Below, one piece after another: positions 51,343 to 60,324 of a stretch of 64,000 nucleotides of DNA; the stretch's first letter is position 1; every line of letters begins with the position of its first letter. Both the position numbers and the translations under genes were made by a program. The stretch is from assembly GCA_030693515.1 (NCBI GenBank), contig JAUYAK010000063.1, positions 124,001 to 188,000 of the forward strand. The letters run 5' to 3'. The notes under the pieces were generated by a model, which saw only the letters and a program-made list of their open reading frames with translations, searched no databases and was not told the origin of the DNA. The stretch is from Opitutaceae bacterium (GTDB taxonomy: Bacteria; Verrucomicrobiota; Verrucomicrobiia; Opitutales; Opitutaceae).

Positions 51343-53574
51343 TCACTTCTCCTTCTCGAGACCGTCGCCCTTCGCCGGCGCGACGTAGTAGTCCTTGTAG
51401 GATTTGTCGTAATATTGGGCGTAGTAGTAGCCGGAGACGGCGAGATTGAGCCCGTTGAGCACGGCGCCAAAATTGGGCACATTGGCCTCGAGGAGCTTCT
51501 TCGCACCGAACTGCGCGGCCTTCCGGCGCACCTTGTTGAAGTAGATGGTGAAGATGGAACCGTCGAGCAGCGGCAGCACGATGAGCGCATCGCTCACCGC
51601 GGCGAGCGGCGGCGTGTCGACGAACACGCGGTCGTAGCTCTTCCGCAGATCGGAGATCATCACCTCGAAGCCCTTGCTGCTGAGCACCTGCGTCGGGTTT
51701 TTGGCCCGGCCCCCGGAGGGGATCACGTCGAGGTTGGGCAGAACGTTTTTGAGCACGACATCGGCGATCTTCGCTTGGCCGGCGCAGATATCGATCACGC
51801 CCTTGAGATTCTCCACGCGAAACGACTTGTGGATGTTAGGCTTTCTCAGGTCGCAGTCGACGACCACCACGCGCTCGCCGTGCTGCGCAAACGTCAGCGC
51901 GAGGTTCGTGGTCGTGAACGATTTCCCCTCCCCGGGAATCGTGCTGGTGATCAGGATGCACTTCGCGTTCTTGCTCTCATCCTTCAGGCGCAGGCTGGAG
52001 TGCAGCGTGAGGAAGGCTTCGGCCACCTGGCGGTCCTCGTTGGAGGCGACGATCTGGGCCTTCTGCGCGAGGTCGAGGCGCTTGATTTCGGGGATGATGC
52101 CGATGAGCGGGAGGCCAACGACGCCCTCAATGTCGAAGGAACTTTTCACCCGGTCGTCGATGAACGCGACGAAGAACGCAAATGCGAGCCCGAGGCCGAG
52201 GCCGCCCATGACGCCGAGACCGAGATTGAGCGTGAGGTTGGGCGAGATGGGACGATTGGCGGGACTGGCCATCGCCTGATCGACGACACGGGCGTTGCGA
52301 GTCTCGAAGTTGCTGGTCATCGAGGTCTCGCGCGAGCGGGCCGCGATGCTCTGCAGGATCAAATCCTGCGTGCGAAAGTCGCGGTCGATCTGGTTGTATT
52401 CCACGGCAGCGGCGTCGACGGCGAGCGACTCGGCCTTGAGACGATCGAGTTCCTGCACGCGCTGGGCGTGGGCCTTGGCGAGCGCCTCGTAGTCGGCCTC
52501 GATTTGTGAGGCGACGGAATTGATGGTGCGCTCAAGCTCGCGTTGGGTCTGCGCATGGGCGTTGCGCGCCTCAATCATGGTGGGGTGCTTGTCGCGGTAG
52601 CGCTCGCTGAGCTTGGCGATTTGGATTTTTTGGATGGCAGTCTGCTGGCTGAGCTCGGCGATGAGCTGGTGCGAGGAAATGAAGGGCAGGCCGGTGAGTT
52701 CGGCCCCGCGGGCGCGGTAGTCGCGGATTTGGTTCACGCGGGTCTCGGCGTTTTGCAGCGCGATCTGCGAGCGCTGGACCTCGAGGTTGATGGCCTTGAG
52801 GGATTCGCTGACGATGTCCTTGCGCTGGTCGAGCGAGACCGTGCGGTTCTTCTCCTTGTAGCGCTGGAGACTGAGGGCGAGTTCATCGACCTTCTTGCGC
52901 TGATCATCGACCGTTGTCTGCAGCTCCTCGACGGCCTTGCTCTGGGTCTCGGCACGGATGCGCTGGTTGTGGTTGAGGTATTCCTCGACGAAGAGGTTCG
53001 CGACCTTGGCGGCGACAAACCGATCCGGGTGCTGGTAAGAGACGGCGACCACGAGGGTGAGGCGCTGCGGAACCACGCGGCGGTTGCGCGCGATGATGTC
53101 GGTGACAAAGGCGGCGTCAGCGGTGGATTTTTCGTAGGGCGCGAGGAAGGCCCGGAGATCCTCGCCCACGAGGCGTTTCGCGACGCGGTCGATGATGGTC
53201 GCGCTCTCGATGATCTTGATCTGAGTGTTAAGGTCTTCCTGCGAGCGGATGTCATTGTCCATGACCTGCTGCACCGCCATGATCTGCGGGTCGCGCCGCA
53301 AGATCTGCACGGTCGCGGCGGACTGGTAGACCTTGGTCTCGCTGAGCGTGTAAACGAGCACGCTCGAAACGATCACCAGGAAGACAACGACGATATACCA
53401 GATGCGCTCGCGGAGGATGAGCAGGTAGTCCTGCAGCGTGCGATGGGGCTGGCCGCGGCCTTCAGCATCGCCGTAGCCATAACCGCCATAGCCGTAACCA
53501 TAGCCGGGGGGGCCGCCGTAATTGTAGCCGTAGCCACCCTCGGGGGGCGGCCGGTGGCCTCGTTCGTTGGGCAT
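51343..53574 (-). CDS. Wzc-like polysaccharide co-polymerase/tyrosine autokinase
   Basis: This is a 743-residue protein. Wzz-type N-terminal region with TM1 (YIVVVFLVIVSSVLVYTL), a long coiled coil (about 200-420), TM2 (LTLNLGLGVMGGLGLGLAFAFFVAF) and the BY-kinase domain: Walker A TSTIPGEGKS, A' VVVDCDLRKPN and B VFVDTPP. The C-terminus has a Tyr cluster (GYYYAQYYDKSYKDYY, eight Tyr), the autophosphorylation site. The cytoplasmic N-terminus is also Tyr-rich: eight Tyr in a Gly-Tyr repeat between residues 15 and 34. It controls chain length and export of exopolysaccharide with the Wza-like protein encoded 1 base upstream. Confidence 0.93.
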   Translation of the reverse strand: MPNERGHRPPPEGGYGYNYGGPPGYGYGYGGYGYGDAEGRGQPHRTLQDYLLILRERIWYIVVVFLVIVSSVLVYTLSETKVYQSAATVQILRRDPQIMAVQQVMDNDIRSQEDLNTQIKIIESATIIDRVAKRLVGEDLRAFLAPYEKSTADAAFVTDIIARNRRVVPQRLTLVVAVSYQHPDRFVAAKVANLFVEEYLNHNQRIRAETQSKAVEELQTTVDDQRKKVDELALSLQRYKEKNRTVSLDQRKDIVSESLKAINLEVQRSQIALQNAETRVNQIRDYRARGAELTGLPFISSHQLIAELSQQTAIQKIQIAKLSERYRDKHPTMIEARNAHAQTQRELERTINSVASQIEADYEALAKAHAQRVQELDRLKAESLAVDAAAVEYNQIDRDFRTQDLILQSIAARSRETSMTSNFETRNARVVDQAMASPANRPISPNLTLNLGLGVMGGLGLGLAFAFFVAFIDDRVKSSFDIEGVVGLPLIGIIPEIKRLDLAQKAQIVASNEDRQVAEAFLTLHSSLRLKDESKNAKCILITSTIPGEGKSFTTTNLALTFAQHGERVVVVDCDLRKPNIHKSFRVENLKGVIDICAGQAKIADVVLKNVLPNLDVIPSGGRAKNPTQVLSSKGFEVMISDLRKSYDRVFVDTPPLAAVSDALIVLPLLDGSIFTIYFNKVRRKAAQFGAKKLLEANVPNFGAVLNGLNLAVSGYYYAQYYDKSYKDYYVAPAKGDGLEKEK

Positions 53575-53575
53575 G

Positions 53576-54199
53576 TCAGAAGGTGCGCTCGGGAACCACG
53601 ATCACGTCGCCCTTTTCGAGCAGGGGCGCGCCGGTGCCGCCACGCTTCACCAGCTCATCGGCGTTGATTTCCTGCGTGCTCGTCTCACCGCCCGGCTTGC
53701 GACGCGTGAGTTTGACCCGCTTCAGATCAGCGATGCGGCTGAAGCCGCCGGCGTTGGCGATGGCTTCGAGCAGGTCGAGGGCGCGCTCGCCGGGAAAAAG
53801 CACCCGTCCGGCATTGTTGACCGCGCCCATCACGCTCACGCTGCGCTCCGCGTATTTCACCACTGTCACGCTGACCTGCGGGTTGACAAGATAGTCCTTG
53901 TTGTAGAGGTCGCGGACGAGTTCCTCGACTTGGCGCACGGATTTTCCCTTTACGCTGACCGTCTTAATCAGCGGCAGCACGATGGTGTGCTCCTGCGAGA
54001 CGCTGACCTCGCCCAGACGATTGATGTCCTCCTCCTGGAAGACCTGCACGCGCAGGACGTCCTGCGGCTGCAGCACATAGTCGGAAACCGCCGCCGGTGC
54101 GGCGTCGGCAACCGGCACAAGAGCCCTCAGGCCGAGCGCCAAAACGAGGCCAAGGGAAACCCCGGCGCAATTCACCCGGGCGGTGCGAAGATGCGGCAC
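53576..54199 (-). CDS. Polysaccharide export protein (Wza/BexD-like, SLBB)
   Basis: This is a 207-residue protein; the GTG start (54199) was chosen since it follows the previous gene by 7 bases and begins a signal peptide (ARVNCAGVSLGLVLALGLRA). It has a Poly_export domain (DYVLQPQDVLRVQVFQEED) and an SLBB domain (VSVMGAVNNAGRVLFPGERALDLLEAIANAGG), at the usual short length. There is no lipobox; the Cys at the signal peptide start (NCAG) is not in a lipobox context I trust. It forms the outer-membrane channel for exopolysaccharide. The kinase gene follows. Confidence 0.88.
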   Translation of the reverse strand: MPHLRTARVNCAGVSLGLVLALGLRALVPVADAAPAAVSDYVLQPQDVLRVQVFQEEDINRLGEVSVSQEHTIVLPLIKTVSVKGKSVRQVEELVRDLYNKDYLVNPQVSVTVVKYAERSVSVMGAVNNAGRVLFPGERALDLLEAIANAGGFSRIADLKRVKLTRRKPGGETSTQEINADELVKRGGTGAPLLEKGDVIVVPERTF

Positions 54200-54206
54200 G
54201 CGTGGA

Positions 54207-55331
54207 TCAGTAACGGAAGTCCGCGGAGACGCTGAAGACATTGTTCTTAAACTCGGACAGCCGCGAGGAGTTGTAGTCCCGATGCACGTAGCCGCCGATG
54301 ATGCGCACCTGAGGGCTCACCACATAGGCCGCGTTGAGTTGAAATTCGTAGTAGTCGTCCGTCCGCACTCCGTAATCGATCGCCCGCCAGAAGAGGCCCG
54401 CGCCCACGCTCCACTCGGCGGCGATCCGGGCGATGACTTGTGCGCGCAGGCTCTTGTTCTTGAGCTGCTGGCCCTGCGGGCTGATGCCAAAGTCGTTGCG
54501 TGCACCGAGTTCAAGCGTGGTCTTGGGCGTCAGCTCGTAGTTGAAATCGGCCTCAAGGCCGAGCTGGTTGTCGCTGCCGGCGCGTTCCACCGAGCGGCGG
54601 TTGAGGCCAACCGCGAGGCGCCCCTTGAGCTTGGGGGAAAACTCTCCGCGCGCGCCGATGTTCAGGAAATGCTCGGTCGAATCGCGGCCGAGCGCGAGGC
54701 GCACATCGCGGTAGCGATAGCCCACGCTGATGTCGGTCTTCGCCGTCCACTTGTAGAAGGCATCGAGCGGCACCGTGAGATAATCGGCATCGGTGAAGCC
54801 GGCCCGCTTGTAGTGATCGCGGCCGAAAGCGACGCCAGCCGCCACCGACGTGAGCTGCGAAAGCTCAATCTCAGTGTCAGCGCTCGTCTCAAACAAATCG
54901 CGCCGCACGAGCCCGCCGGCAGTGCCACCCACAAGCGTGGGGCGCACGTCAAAAGTGTTTTGATTCAGCTCCCGGAAGCTGGCGTTGAAACGCAGCTTCG
55001 TCTTGCCGTCGTCAAAGCTCGTGGCAAACGCGCCCGAGAACAGGTTGGTGTTGAGACGGCTGTTGTCCGAATATCTGCTGAAGTGGTCCTGCAACGTGAG
55101 CTTGCTTTTGAGCTGCGCGTTTTTGCCATAAGACACCTCCACGCCCGGCGTGAGATCGAAGATCAGATCGCTCTCAGCCTTGGGGCCGAGAAAGATGTTG
55201 TCGTCGGCGCGAATGCCCGCGCTGCCCGTCAAAAAGAGTTCCGCGCCGCTGCCGATGGCCAGAAACGGACCGGCATGGACGCTGGCACCCCATGCGAGGG
55301 ACAGCGAAGCAAGTCGGAGGAGATTTTTCAT
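54207..55331 (-). CDS. Outer-membrane beta-barrel of the exopolysaccharide export operon
   Basis: This is a 374-residue protein with a signal peptide (MKNLLRLASLSLAWGASVHA). The mature part is rich in alternating residues and Tyr/Arg pairs (DISVGYRYRDVRLAL; KTTLELGARNDFG) and ends SVSADFRY, an aromatic C-terminus as for barrels. It resembles the putative beta-barrel family BBP2 found next to exopolysaccharide genes. It is first in the operon barrel-Wza-Wzc. It may dock the Wza-like channel or serve as exit porin; this is an inference. Confidence 0.8.
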   Translation of the reverse strand: MKNLLRLASLSLAWGASVHAGPFLAIGSGAELFLTGSAGIRADDNIFLGPKAESDLIFDLTPGVEVSYGKNAQLKSKLTLQDHFSRYSDNSRLNTNLFSGAFATSFDDGKTKLRFNASFRELNQNTFDVRPTLVGGTAGGLVRRDLFETSADTEIELSQLTSVAAGVAFGRDHYKRAGFTDADYLTVPLDAFYKWTAKTDISVGYRYRDVRLALGRDSTEHFLNIGARGEFSPKLKGRLAVGLNRRSVERAGSDNQLGLEADFNYELTPKTTLELGARNDFGISPQGQQLKNKSLRAQVIARIAAEWSVGAGLFWRAIDYGVRTDDYYEFQLNAAYVVSPQVRIIGGYVHRDYNSSRLSEFKNNVFSVSADFRY

Positions 55332-55515
55332 GGGCAGGTAAGGACGAATCGAATGCGGACGGTTGCGACCGAGCCAAGGAGACAGACCACGAACGGCACA
55401 CAGACAGCGGATTGGCGAAAAATCGCCAACAAAATGCAAACGGCATGGTGATCGCGTCGGCAAGGATTTTCCCGGCCACAACCCTGCTCCCATTGCCACG
55501 GCGACCGACTGGGGC

Positions 55516-56604
55516 TCAGACCACCACCGCAAGCTCGCGCAGGAGCCGCTCATTCTGCTCCGCCGTTCCGACCGTCACCCGCACCCAGCCGGGCAGGCCG
55601 TAGGATTTCACCGGTCGCACGATGACGCCCCGCCGCTGGAGCGCCTCAAACACCCGCCCGCCATCGCCCACCTCGATCAGCATGAAGTTGGCGACGCTCG
55701 GCACGAAATTCCACCCCCGCTCCCGGCACCCCTGCTCGATCTGGCGCAGCCCGGCGCGATTGGCCGTGGCGCAATGCGTGGCAAACGCGTGGTCGTCCAG
55801 CGCCGCGATGGCGGCAGCCTGGGCGATGGCGTTCACGTTGAAGGGCTGCCGCAGGCGGTTGAGCAGCGCCGCCAGCATGGGACTCCCGTAGCCATAGCCG
55901 ACGCGCAGCGAGGCGAGCCCGTAGATTTTGGAAAAGGTCCGCAGGCAAACGACCTTGCGACCCTCCCGGATGAGGGGCCGCAGGTCGGGCGGATGCTCGA
56001 CATACTCCGCATAAGCCTCGTCGATCACCGCGATGACATGGTCGGGCAGCGCGCGCACAAAGGCCAGCAGCTCCGCCTCGGTGTTGGCCGTGCCCGTGGG
56101 ATTGTTGGGCGTGCAGACATAGACAAGCTTGGTCCGGGGTGTGATCGCCGCCGCGATTGCGGGGAGATCGTGGCGCCAATCGCGCAGCGGGACCTCCACG
56201 GCCTGGGCCCCGAAGAGAAGCGTCACGAGCTTGTAGACCACAAACGCCGGCGCGCCCATCACGACCTCGTCGCCCGCGCCCACAAACGCGTGCCCGAGCA
56301 ACTCGATGATTTCATTGGAGCCGTTGCCCACGACAAACTGGTCCGCCTCGAGGCCGTGCCGCCCCGCGAGCTTCCGCCGCAGCTCGAAGCACCCGCCGTC
56401 CGGATAAAGCTCCCCGTGCTCCAGCGCGGCCTTCGCCGCCGCCAGCGCGCGCGGCGAGGGGCCAAACGGATTCTCATTCGAGGCCAGCTTGATGATCCCC
56501 GCGGGATCGAGCCCCAGCTCGCGAGCGACATACTCGATCGGCTTGCCCGGCTCATAGACGGGCTGCGTGAGCACGGCGGGTTTGGCGAGCGACTCGAAAT
56601 TCAT
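55516..56604 (-). CDS. hisC: Histidinol-phosphate aminotransferase
   Basis: This is a 362-residue protein of usual length. It transfers the amino group from Glu to imidazole-acetol phosphate in His synthesis. LASNENPFGPSPRA, GNGSNEIIELL, PNNPTGTANTEAE, DEAYAEYV and RTFSKIYGLASLRVGYG (with the PLP-binding Lys) are fold-type I and HisC signatures. It is separate from other his genes and near polysaccharide genes; that neighbourhood carries no obvious meaning. The start ATG at 56604 begins MNFESLAKPAVL. Confidence 0.93.
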   Translation of the reverse strand: MNFESLAKPAVLTQPVYEPGKPIEYVARELGLDPAGIIKLASNENPFGPSPRALAAAKAALEHGELYPDGGCFELRRKLAGRHGLEADQFVVGNGSNEIIELLGHAFVGAGDEVVMGAPAFVVYKLVTLLFGAQAVEVPLRDWRHDLPAIAAAITPRTKLVYVCTPNNPTGTANTEAELLAFVRALPDHVIAVIDEAYAEYVEHPPDLRPLIREGRKVVCLRTFSKIYGLASLRVGYGYGSPMLAALLNRLRQPFNVNAIAQAAAIAALDDHAFATHCATANRAGLRQIEQGCRERGWNFVPSVANFMLIEVGDGGRVFEALQRRGVIVRPVKSYGLPGWVRVTVGTAEQNERLLRELAVVV

Positions 56605-56684
56605 CCCATCACTCGAACACGAATCCCCCGGCCCACGAAAGCAGTTTATTTCCCCGCCCGGACCTGCACTGAAACTGAGCCCAG

Positions 56685-57278
56685 CTACCGCCGCCGGCTC
56701 GCCACGCGCACCCACTTCATCCCCGCCGCCTCGGCCGCGCGCATCCCCGGCTCGGCGTCCTCGAAAACCAGGCAACGCGTCGCCTCGACGCCCATCTGCT
56801 GCGCCGCGAGCAGAAACATATCCGGCGAAGGTTTCCCGTGGACGACGTCGTCCGCGCTCACGACCACGCGGAACAACGCTGCGAGACCGGCCAGCTCCAG
56901 CGAACGCCGCACAATCACGCGCGGCCCGCCCGAGGCGATCGCCACCGGATGCGTCCTGGCGACGCGACGCGCGATGGCGACCACCGGCTCGATCAGCCGG
57001 GCCTCGGCCTGCAGCTCCGTGAAACGCGCCTCTTTGTCATGGAACACCCGCTGCGGGTCCACGGTGAGACCGTAGTGTTGAGCGATCAGCTCGGCCACGC
57101 GGAGCGTCGGCACGCCGCCAAGGGAGTAGAACAGGTCCTCGTCGAGCGGCCGGTCGAGGCCGGCGTGACGCATCGCGGCGTCCCATGCCCGGAAATGCAG
57201 CGGCATCGTGTCGATGAGCGTGCCGTCGAGATCAAAGATGTAGCCGGCGAAATCGCCGGCGGGAAGGTCGAGAGTCAT
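56685..57278 (-). CDS. HAD-superfamily phosphatase/beta-phosphoglucomutase-like
   Basis: This is a 197-residue protein. Motif I YIFDLDGTLIDTMPLH carries the nucleophile Asp, followed by a cap with 'RAWDAAMRHAGL'; motif II ASGGP and motif III GKPSPDMFLLAA with the Lys, then EDAEPGMRAAEAAGM (motif IV). It belongs to the HAD-IA family. It could dephosphorylate sugar phosphates or act as a beta-phosphoglucomutase; the D-x-D-G-T-x-x-D form fits both. It is about 80 bases from hisC, possibly co-transcribed. Confidence 0.9.
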   Translation of the reverse strand: MTLDLPAGDFAGYIFDLDGTLIDTMPLHFRAWDAAMRHAGLDRPLDEDLFYSLGGVPTLRVAELIAQHYGLTVDPQRVFHDKEARFTELQAEARLIEPVVAIARRVARTHPVAIASGGPRVIVRRSLELAGLAALFRVVVSADDVVHGKPSPDMFLLAAQQMGVEATRCLVFEDAEPGMRAAEAAGMKWVRVASRRR

Positions 57279-57455
57279 GGGTGGAAGCGCCCCCGGGCGC
57301 AAACGGTCAGACCAAACGCCCGATGGCCAAGAATCGACCCCAAATTTCCGGTAACCATTCCGGGACCGGCGGGTTCTTGGCGGCAACACCACCCATGTCC
57401 CGCTGCCGCCGTGATTGCCCTCCAGCCCGAATTTCCTGTCTGCCCACGTCCGTCC

Positions 57456-58061
57456 GTGGTTGAACGCGCCGTTGCCCCGCCGCCTGTGGACACCGCCACC
57501 CAACCACGTTCCGACCATGCCCTCATGCTCGCCGTGCGCGACGGGGAGCTCGACGCGCTCGGCGAACTCTTCGAGCGCCACCACGGGCCGCTCTACGGCT
57601 TCCTCGTCAAGCTGACCGGCGACCGGACGGCCGCGGAGGACATCGCGCAGGTCGTCTTCCAGCGCATGCTGAAATACCGCCACACCTATCGCGACGACGG
57701 CTCCTTCACCGCCTGGATGTATCACCTCGCGCGCCGCTGCGCCGCGGATCATTTCCGCCGCAGCAACGCCGCGCCCCACGCCACCGATCCCGCCGTGCTG
57801 CACGCCCACGCGGACGACCGGCCCCACGCCGCCCACCATGCCACGGTGCGCGACGACCACGCGCTGCTCCATGCCGCCCTCGCCCGCCTCGATCGCGACG
57901 ATCGCGAGGTGCTCCTGCTCGCTCGTTTCCAGGAACTCTCGTTCGCCGAAATCTCGGGCATCTTGGAGTGTTCCGTCGGCGCCGCCAAAGTCCGCGCCCA
58001 CCGCGCGCTGCGCGCGTTGCGCGACATTTATTTCAACCTGCAAAAGGAGCCCGCCTCATGA
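57456..58061 (+). CDS. ECF-type RNA polymerase sigma factor
   Basis: This is a protein of about 201 residues. Region 2 (GELFERHHGPLYGFLVKLTGDRTAAEDIAQVVFQRML) and region 4 (LDRDDREVLLLARFQELSFAEISGILECSVGAAKVRAHRALRAL) are ECF sigma signatures, cited here in parts. Its stop overlaps the anti-sigma start (ATGA). The start is uncertain: GTG 57456 used, GTG 57411 and ATG 57525 are alternatives; none has a clear ribosome-binding site. The system is likely to respond to envelope stress. Confidence 0.88.
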   Translation: MVERAVAPPPVDTATQPRSDHALMLAVRDGELDALGELFERHHGPLYGFLVKLTGDRTAAEDIAQVVFQRMLKYRHTYRDDGSFTAWMYHLARRCAADHFRRSNAAPHATDPAVLHAHADDRPHAAHHATVRDDHALLHAALARLDRDDREVLLLARFQELSFAEISGILECSVGAAKVRAHRALRALRDIYFNLQKEPAS

Positions 58062-58879
58062 ACTGCCAACGCGTCCGCGACCTCCTCCCTGAACTCCTCG
58101 ATCCCCGCGCCGAGGCCGCGGCGCACGGCGACGTCCGCGCCCATCTCACCGCGTGCCCGGAGTGCGCGCGCGAGCTGGCCACGCTCACGGCCACCGCCGC
58201 CGCCCTCGATACCATGGCCCCATCCCACCCCTCCCCGCGCCTCCGCACGAATTTCTACGCCATGCTGGCCGCGGAAAAACAAGCCGCCGGCGGAGCCTTC
58301 GCCGCGCACCCGCCTCCGGCACGGTCCGCGCGCGCTCCCCTGTGGCGCACCCTGCTTACTCCCCTCGCCGGCTGCGCCCTGCTCGCGATCGCGTTTTACG
58401 CCGGCCGCCAGACCACCCCGGCCCCTCTTGCCGCGGATCTCCAGACGCGCGCCGAGTTGAAGAAACTGCAGGAGCAGGTAAACAAGATGGGCACCCTCGT
58501 GGGCTACTCCCTGCTCCAACAACAGCAGGGCCCCGCCAACGAGCGCCTCCGCGGCGTGCTCACCGCCGCCCGCGCCGAGGCCCCGAGCGACAAAATCCTC
58601 GACGATCTCGTGAGCGCCCTGGCCTTCGATCCCAGCGCCAACGTCCGCCTCCGCGCCCTCGAGGCCCTCTACCCGCACGCCGATCGCGACGTCGTGCGCG
58701 CCGGCATCCTCGCTGCGCTGCCGCGCGAACAAAACCCGCTCGTGCAGCTCGAACTCATCGACTTCGTCGCCGCCGCGGAGGATTCCGCCGCGGCCCCTGC
58801 CCTCCAGCGCATCTCCCTCGACGAATCCACCAACCGCAGCGTGCGCGACGCCGCCCAGCGTGCCCTCGCCCGCTTCTAA
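58058..58879 (+). CDS. Membrane anti-sigma factor with zinc-finger and HEAT-like repeats
   Basis: This is a 273-residue protein. The N-terminal anti-sigma domain has H-x3-C-x2-C (HLTACPEC, about 28-35), a ZAS-type zinc site. A transmembrane helix lies at about 103-120 (LLTPLAGCALLAIAFYAG), then a short coiled coil (RAELKKLQEQVNKM) and, in the periplasm, HEAT-like helices (SANVRLRALEALYPHADRDVVRAGILAAL ... NPLVQLELIDFV). It binds the preceding sigma factor until a signal is received. AAAGGAG lies 9 bases before the ATG, a strong ribosome-binding site, rare here. HEAT repeats as a sensor domain are unusual. Confidence 0.8.
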   Translation: MNCQRVRDLLPELLDPRAEAAAHGDVRAHLTACPECARELATLTATAAALDTMAPSHPSPRLRTNFYAMLAAEKQAAGGAFAAHPPPARSARAPLWRTLLTPLAGCALLAIAFYAGRQTTPAPLAADLQTRAELKKLQEQVNKMGTLVGYSLLQQQQGPANERLRGVLTAARAEAPSDKILDDLVSALAFDPSANVRLRALEALYPHADRDVVRAGILAALPREQNPLVQLELIDFVAAAEDSAAAPALQRISLDESTNRSVRDAAQRALARF

Positions 58880-58901
58880 TCTCCCAAAAAAACTTCCCGC
58901 C

Positions 58902-59987
58902 ATGCATGCCCGCCTTTTCCCTTTTTCCCTGCTCCTTGCCTGCTCGCTCACCGTGGGCCCCGCCCTCCGCGCCGCGGATGCGCCCGCCGCCGTCAAATTC
59001 TCCGATCCCGCCAAGCCCGGCCGCCTTGAGATCAAGCTCGGCCACGGCGACCTGCGCATCACCGCCGCCGACACCGACGAGATCACGGTGAAGTCCGAAG
59101 CCAAGGCCGCGAGCAAGTCGGCCCGCAAGGATGGGCTCCGCGTCCTCAGCTCCTCGTCGAGCTTTGTCCTCAGCGAGAAGGACAATGTCGCCACGCTCGA
59201 TGCCGTGGCCGACGGCTGGAAGGGCGGCGGCTCGAATTTCGACGTCACGGTGCCGCGCCGCACGGCCATCGTCGTGAAAAACTCCTGGGGCGGCGACATC
59301 ACCTGCACCGGCACCGCCGGCAACCTCGAGATCAACAGCATGAACGGCACGATCCGGCTCGACGACATCACGGGCGGCGTCGTCGCCTCGACGATGAACG
59401 GCGAGATCCGCGCCAGCATCCGCGAGCTGCGCGAGGGTTGCCCCCTCTCGTTTACTTCGATGAACGGCGAAGTCGTGCTCCGCCTCCCAGCCGAGACGCG
59501 GGCCAATGTGCGCCTGCGCACGCAAAACGGCTCCGTGCTCACTGATTTTGATGAGACTGCGCTCGTGACCAAGGCCGAGAACACACCCGGCACGCGCACA
59601 CGTGATTCCCGCGCCTGGACGACCCGCCCCAACACCAAGGTCATCAGCGCGGATGTGCATGAGGCGATCCGCGAAGCCGTGCAGACCGGCGCGAGCGCGG
59701 CCCGCGAGGCCATTGCCGCCGTGAAGGAGAGCCTGGAAGCCGCGCGCGAAGGCGCCGAAGCCGCGCGGCGCGAGGCTCAGCGCGCCCGCGAGGCCGAGGC
59801 GCAGGATGCAACCGAAACGCCCGTCGCGCCCAAGCCTCCGGCGGCGCCGGTGCCACCGAAAATGCCCGCCCTTCCCACCATCTCCGGCGGCAAACTCGTG
59901 ACGGGCACCCTCAACGGCGGCGGCCCCGAGATCAGTGTCGCCACCATGAACGGCGACGTGACCCTGCGGAAACTTGAGGGCAAATAA
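58902..59987 (+). CDS. Secreted DUF4097-like protein with coiled coil
   Basis: This is a 361-residue protein. A signal peptide (MHARLFPFSLLLACSLTVG) precedes a right-handed beta-helix of the DUF4097 (putative adhesin) type: repeating GNLEINSMNGTIRLDDI, GVVASTMNGEIRA and MNGEVVLRLP. Residues 240-310 form an Ala/Glu/Arg-rich helix (VHEAIREAVQTGASAAREAIA), and the last MNGDVTLRKLEG strand closes the domain. It lies 22 bases after the anti-sigma gene, probably in its operon and so under its own stress sigma factor. DUF4097 genes often sit with such systems; its activity is unknown. Confidence 0.82.
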   Translation: MHARLFPFSLLLACSLTVGPALRAADAPAAVKFSDPAKPGRLEIKLGHGDLRITAADTDEITVKSEAKAASKSARKDGLRVLSSSSSFVLSEKDNVATLDAVADGWKGGGSNFDVTVPRRTAIVVKNSWGGDITCTGTAGNLEINSMNGTIRLDDITGGVVASTMNGEIRASIRELREGCPLSFTSMNGEVVLRLPAETRANVRLRTQNGSVLTDFDETALVTKAENTPGTRTRDSRAWTTRPNTKVISADVHEAIREAVQTGASAAREAIAAVKESLEAAREGAEAARREAQRAREAEAQDATETPVAPKPPAAPVPPKMPALPTISGGKLVTGTLNGGGPEISVATMNGDVTLRKLEGK

Positions 59988-60105
59988 GCCCCCGGAAGCG
60001 GGTATTAGCGGGCCCATCGGCCCACCCCGTCGCATCTGATATGCGCAGAACGGCGTATTCCCCTTTCGCCAGCTAGTCGCTAGAGTGGTCGGCTGTCCAA
60101 TCGCC

Positions 60106-60189
60106 ATGCTGCCCGTCGTCATCGTCCTCGTCCTCCTCACCGCCCTCGTGGCGACGGAGTCCTCGTCGACAAATGGGGACGAGAGCTGA
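60106..60189 (+). CDS. Possible 27-residue membrane micropeptide
   Basis: ATG at 60106 opens MLPVVIVLVLLTALVATES, a perfect short transmembrane helix, followed by SSTNGDES and TGA. It is too short to separate from chance. No ribosome-binding site is seen. It lies in the 337-base gap 59988-60324, in which I see no other gene. Confidence 0.3.
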   Translation: MLPVVIVLVLLTALVATESSSTNGDES

Positions 60190-60258
60190 GCGCGCGGCGA
60201 AGCGCATTGGGGTCAACGCGCTCCACTTCGGAAGTCCGGTCCGAGCGCGTAAAACAGG

Positions 60259-60290
60259 CAGGGGCGCCCCCGCGTGCGGGAACGCCCCTG
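60259..60290 (-). terminator. Hairpin terminator of the TonB-domain gene
   Basis: CAGGGGCG (60259-60266) pairs with CGCCCCTG (60283-60290), with further internal pairing of CCCGC and GCGGG. Read on the minus strand it is followed by CCTGTTTTA. It lies 35 bases past the stop of the minus-strand gene at 60325. Confidence 0.65.
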
Positions 60291-60324
60291 ATTGTTTACT
60301 GTTGTGCTGACTCTGCGGCTGGCC

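Noticed and set aside
58028-59713. Open frame of 561 codons on the minus strand across the anti-sigma and DUF4097 genes
   Set aside because: It is antisense to two well-supported genes and low in complexity.
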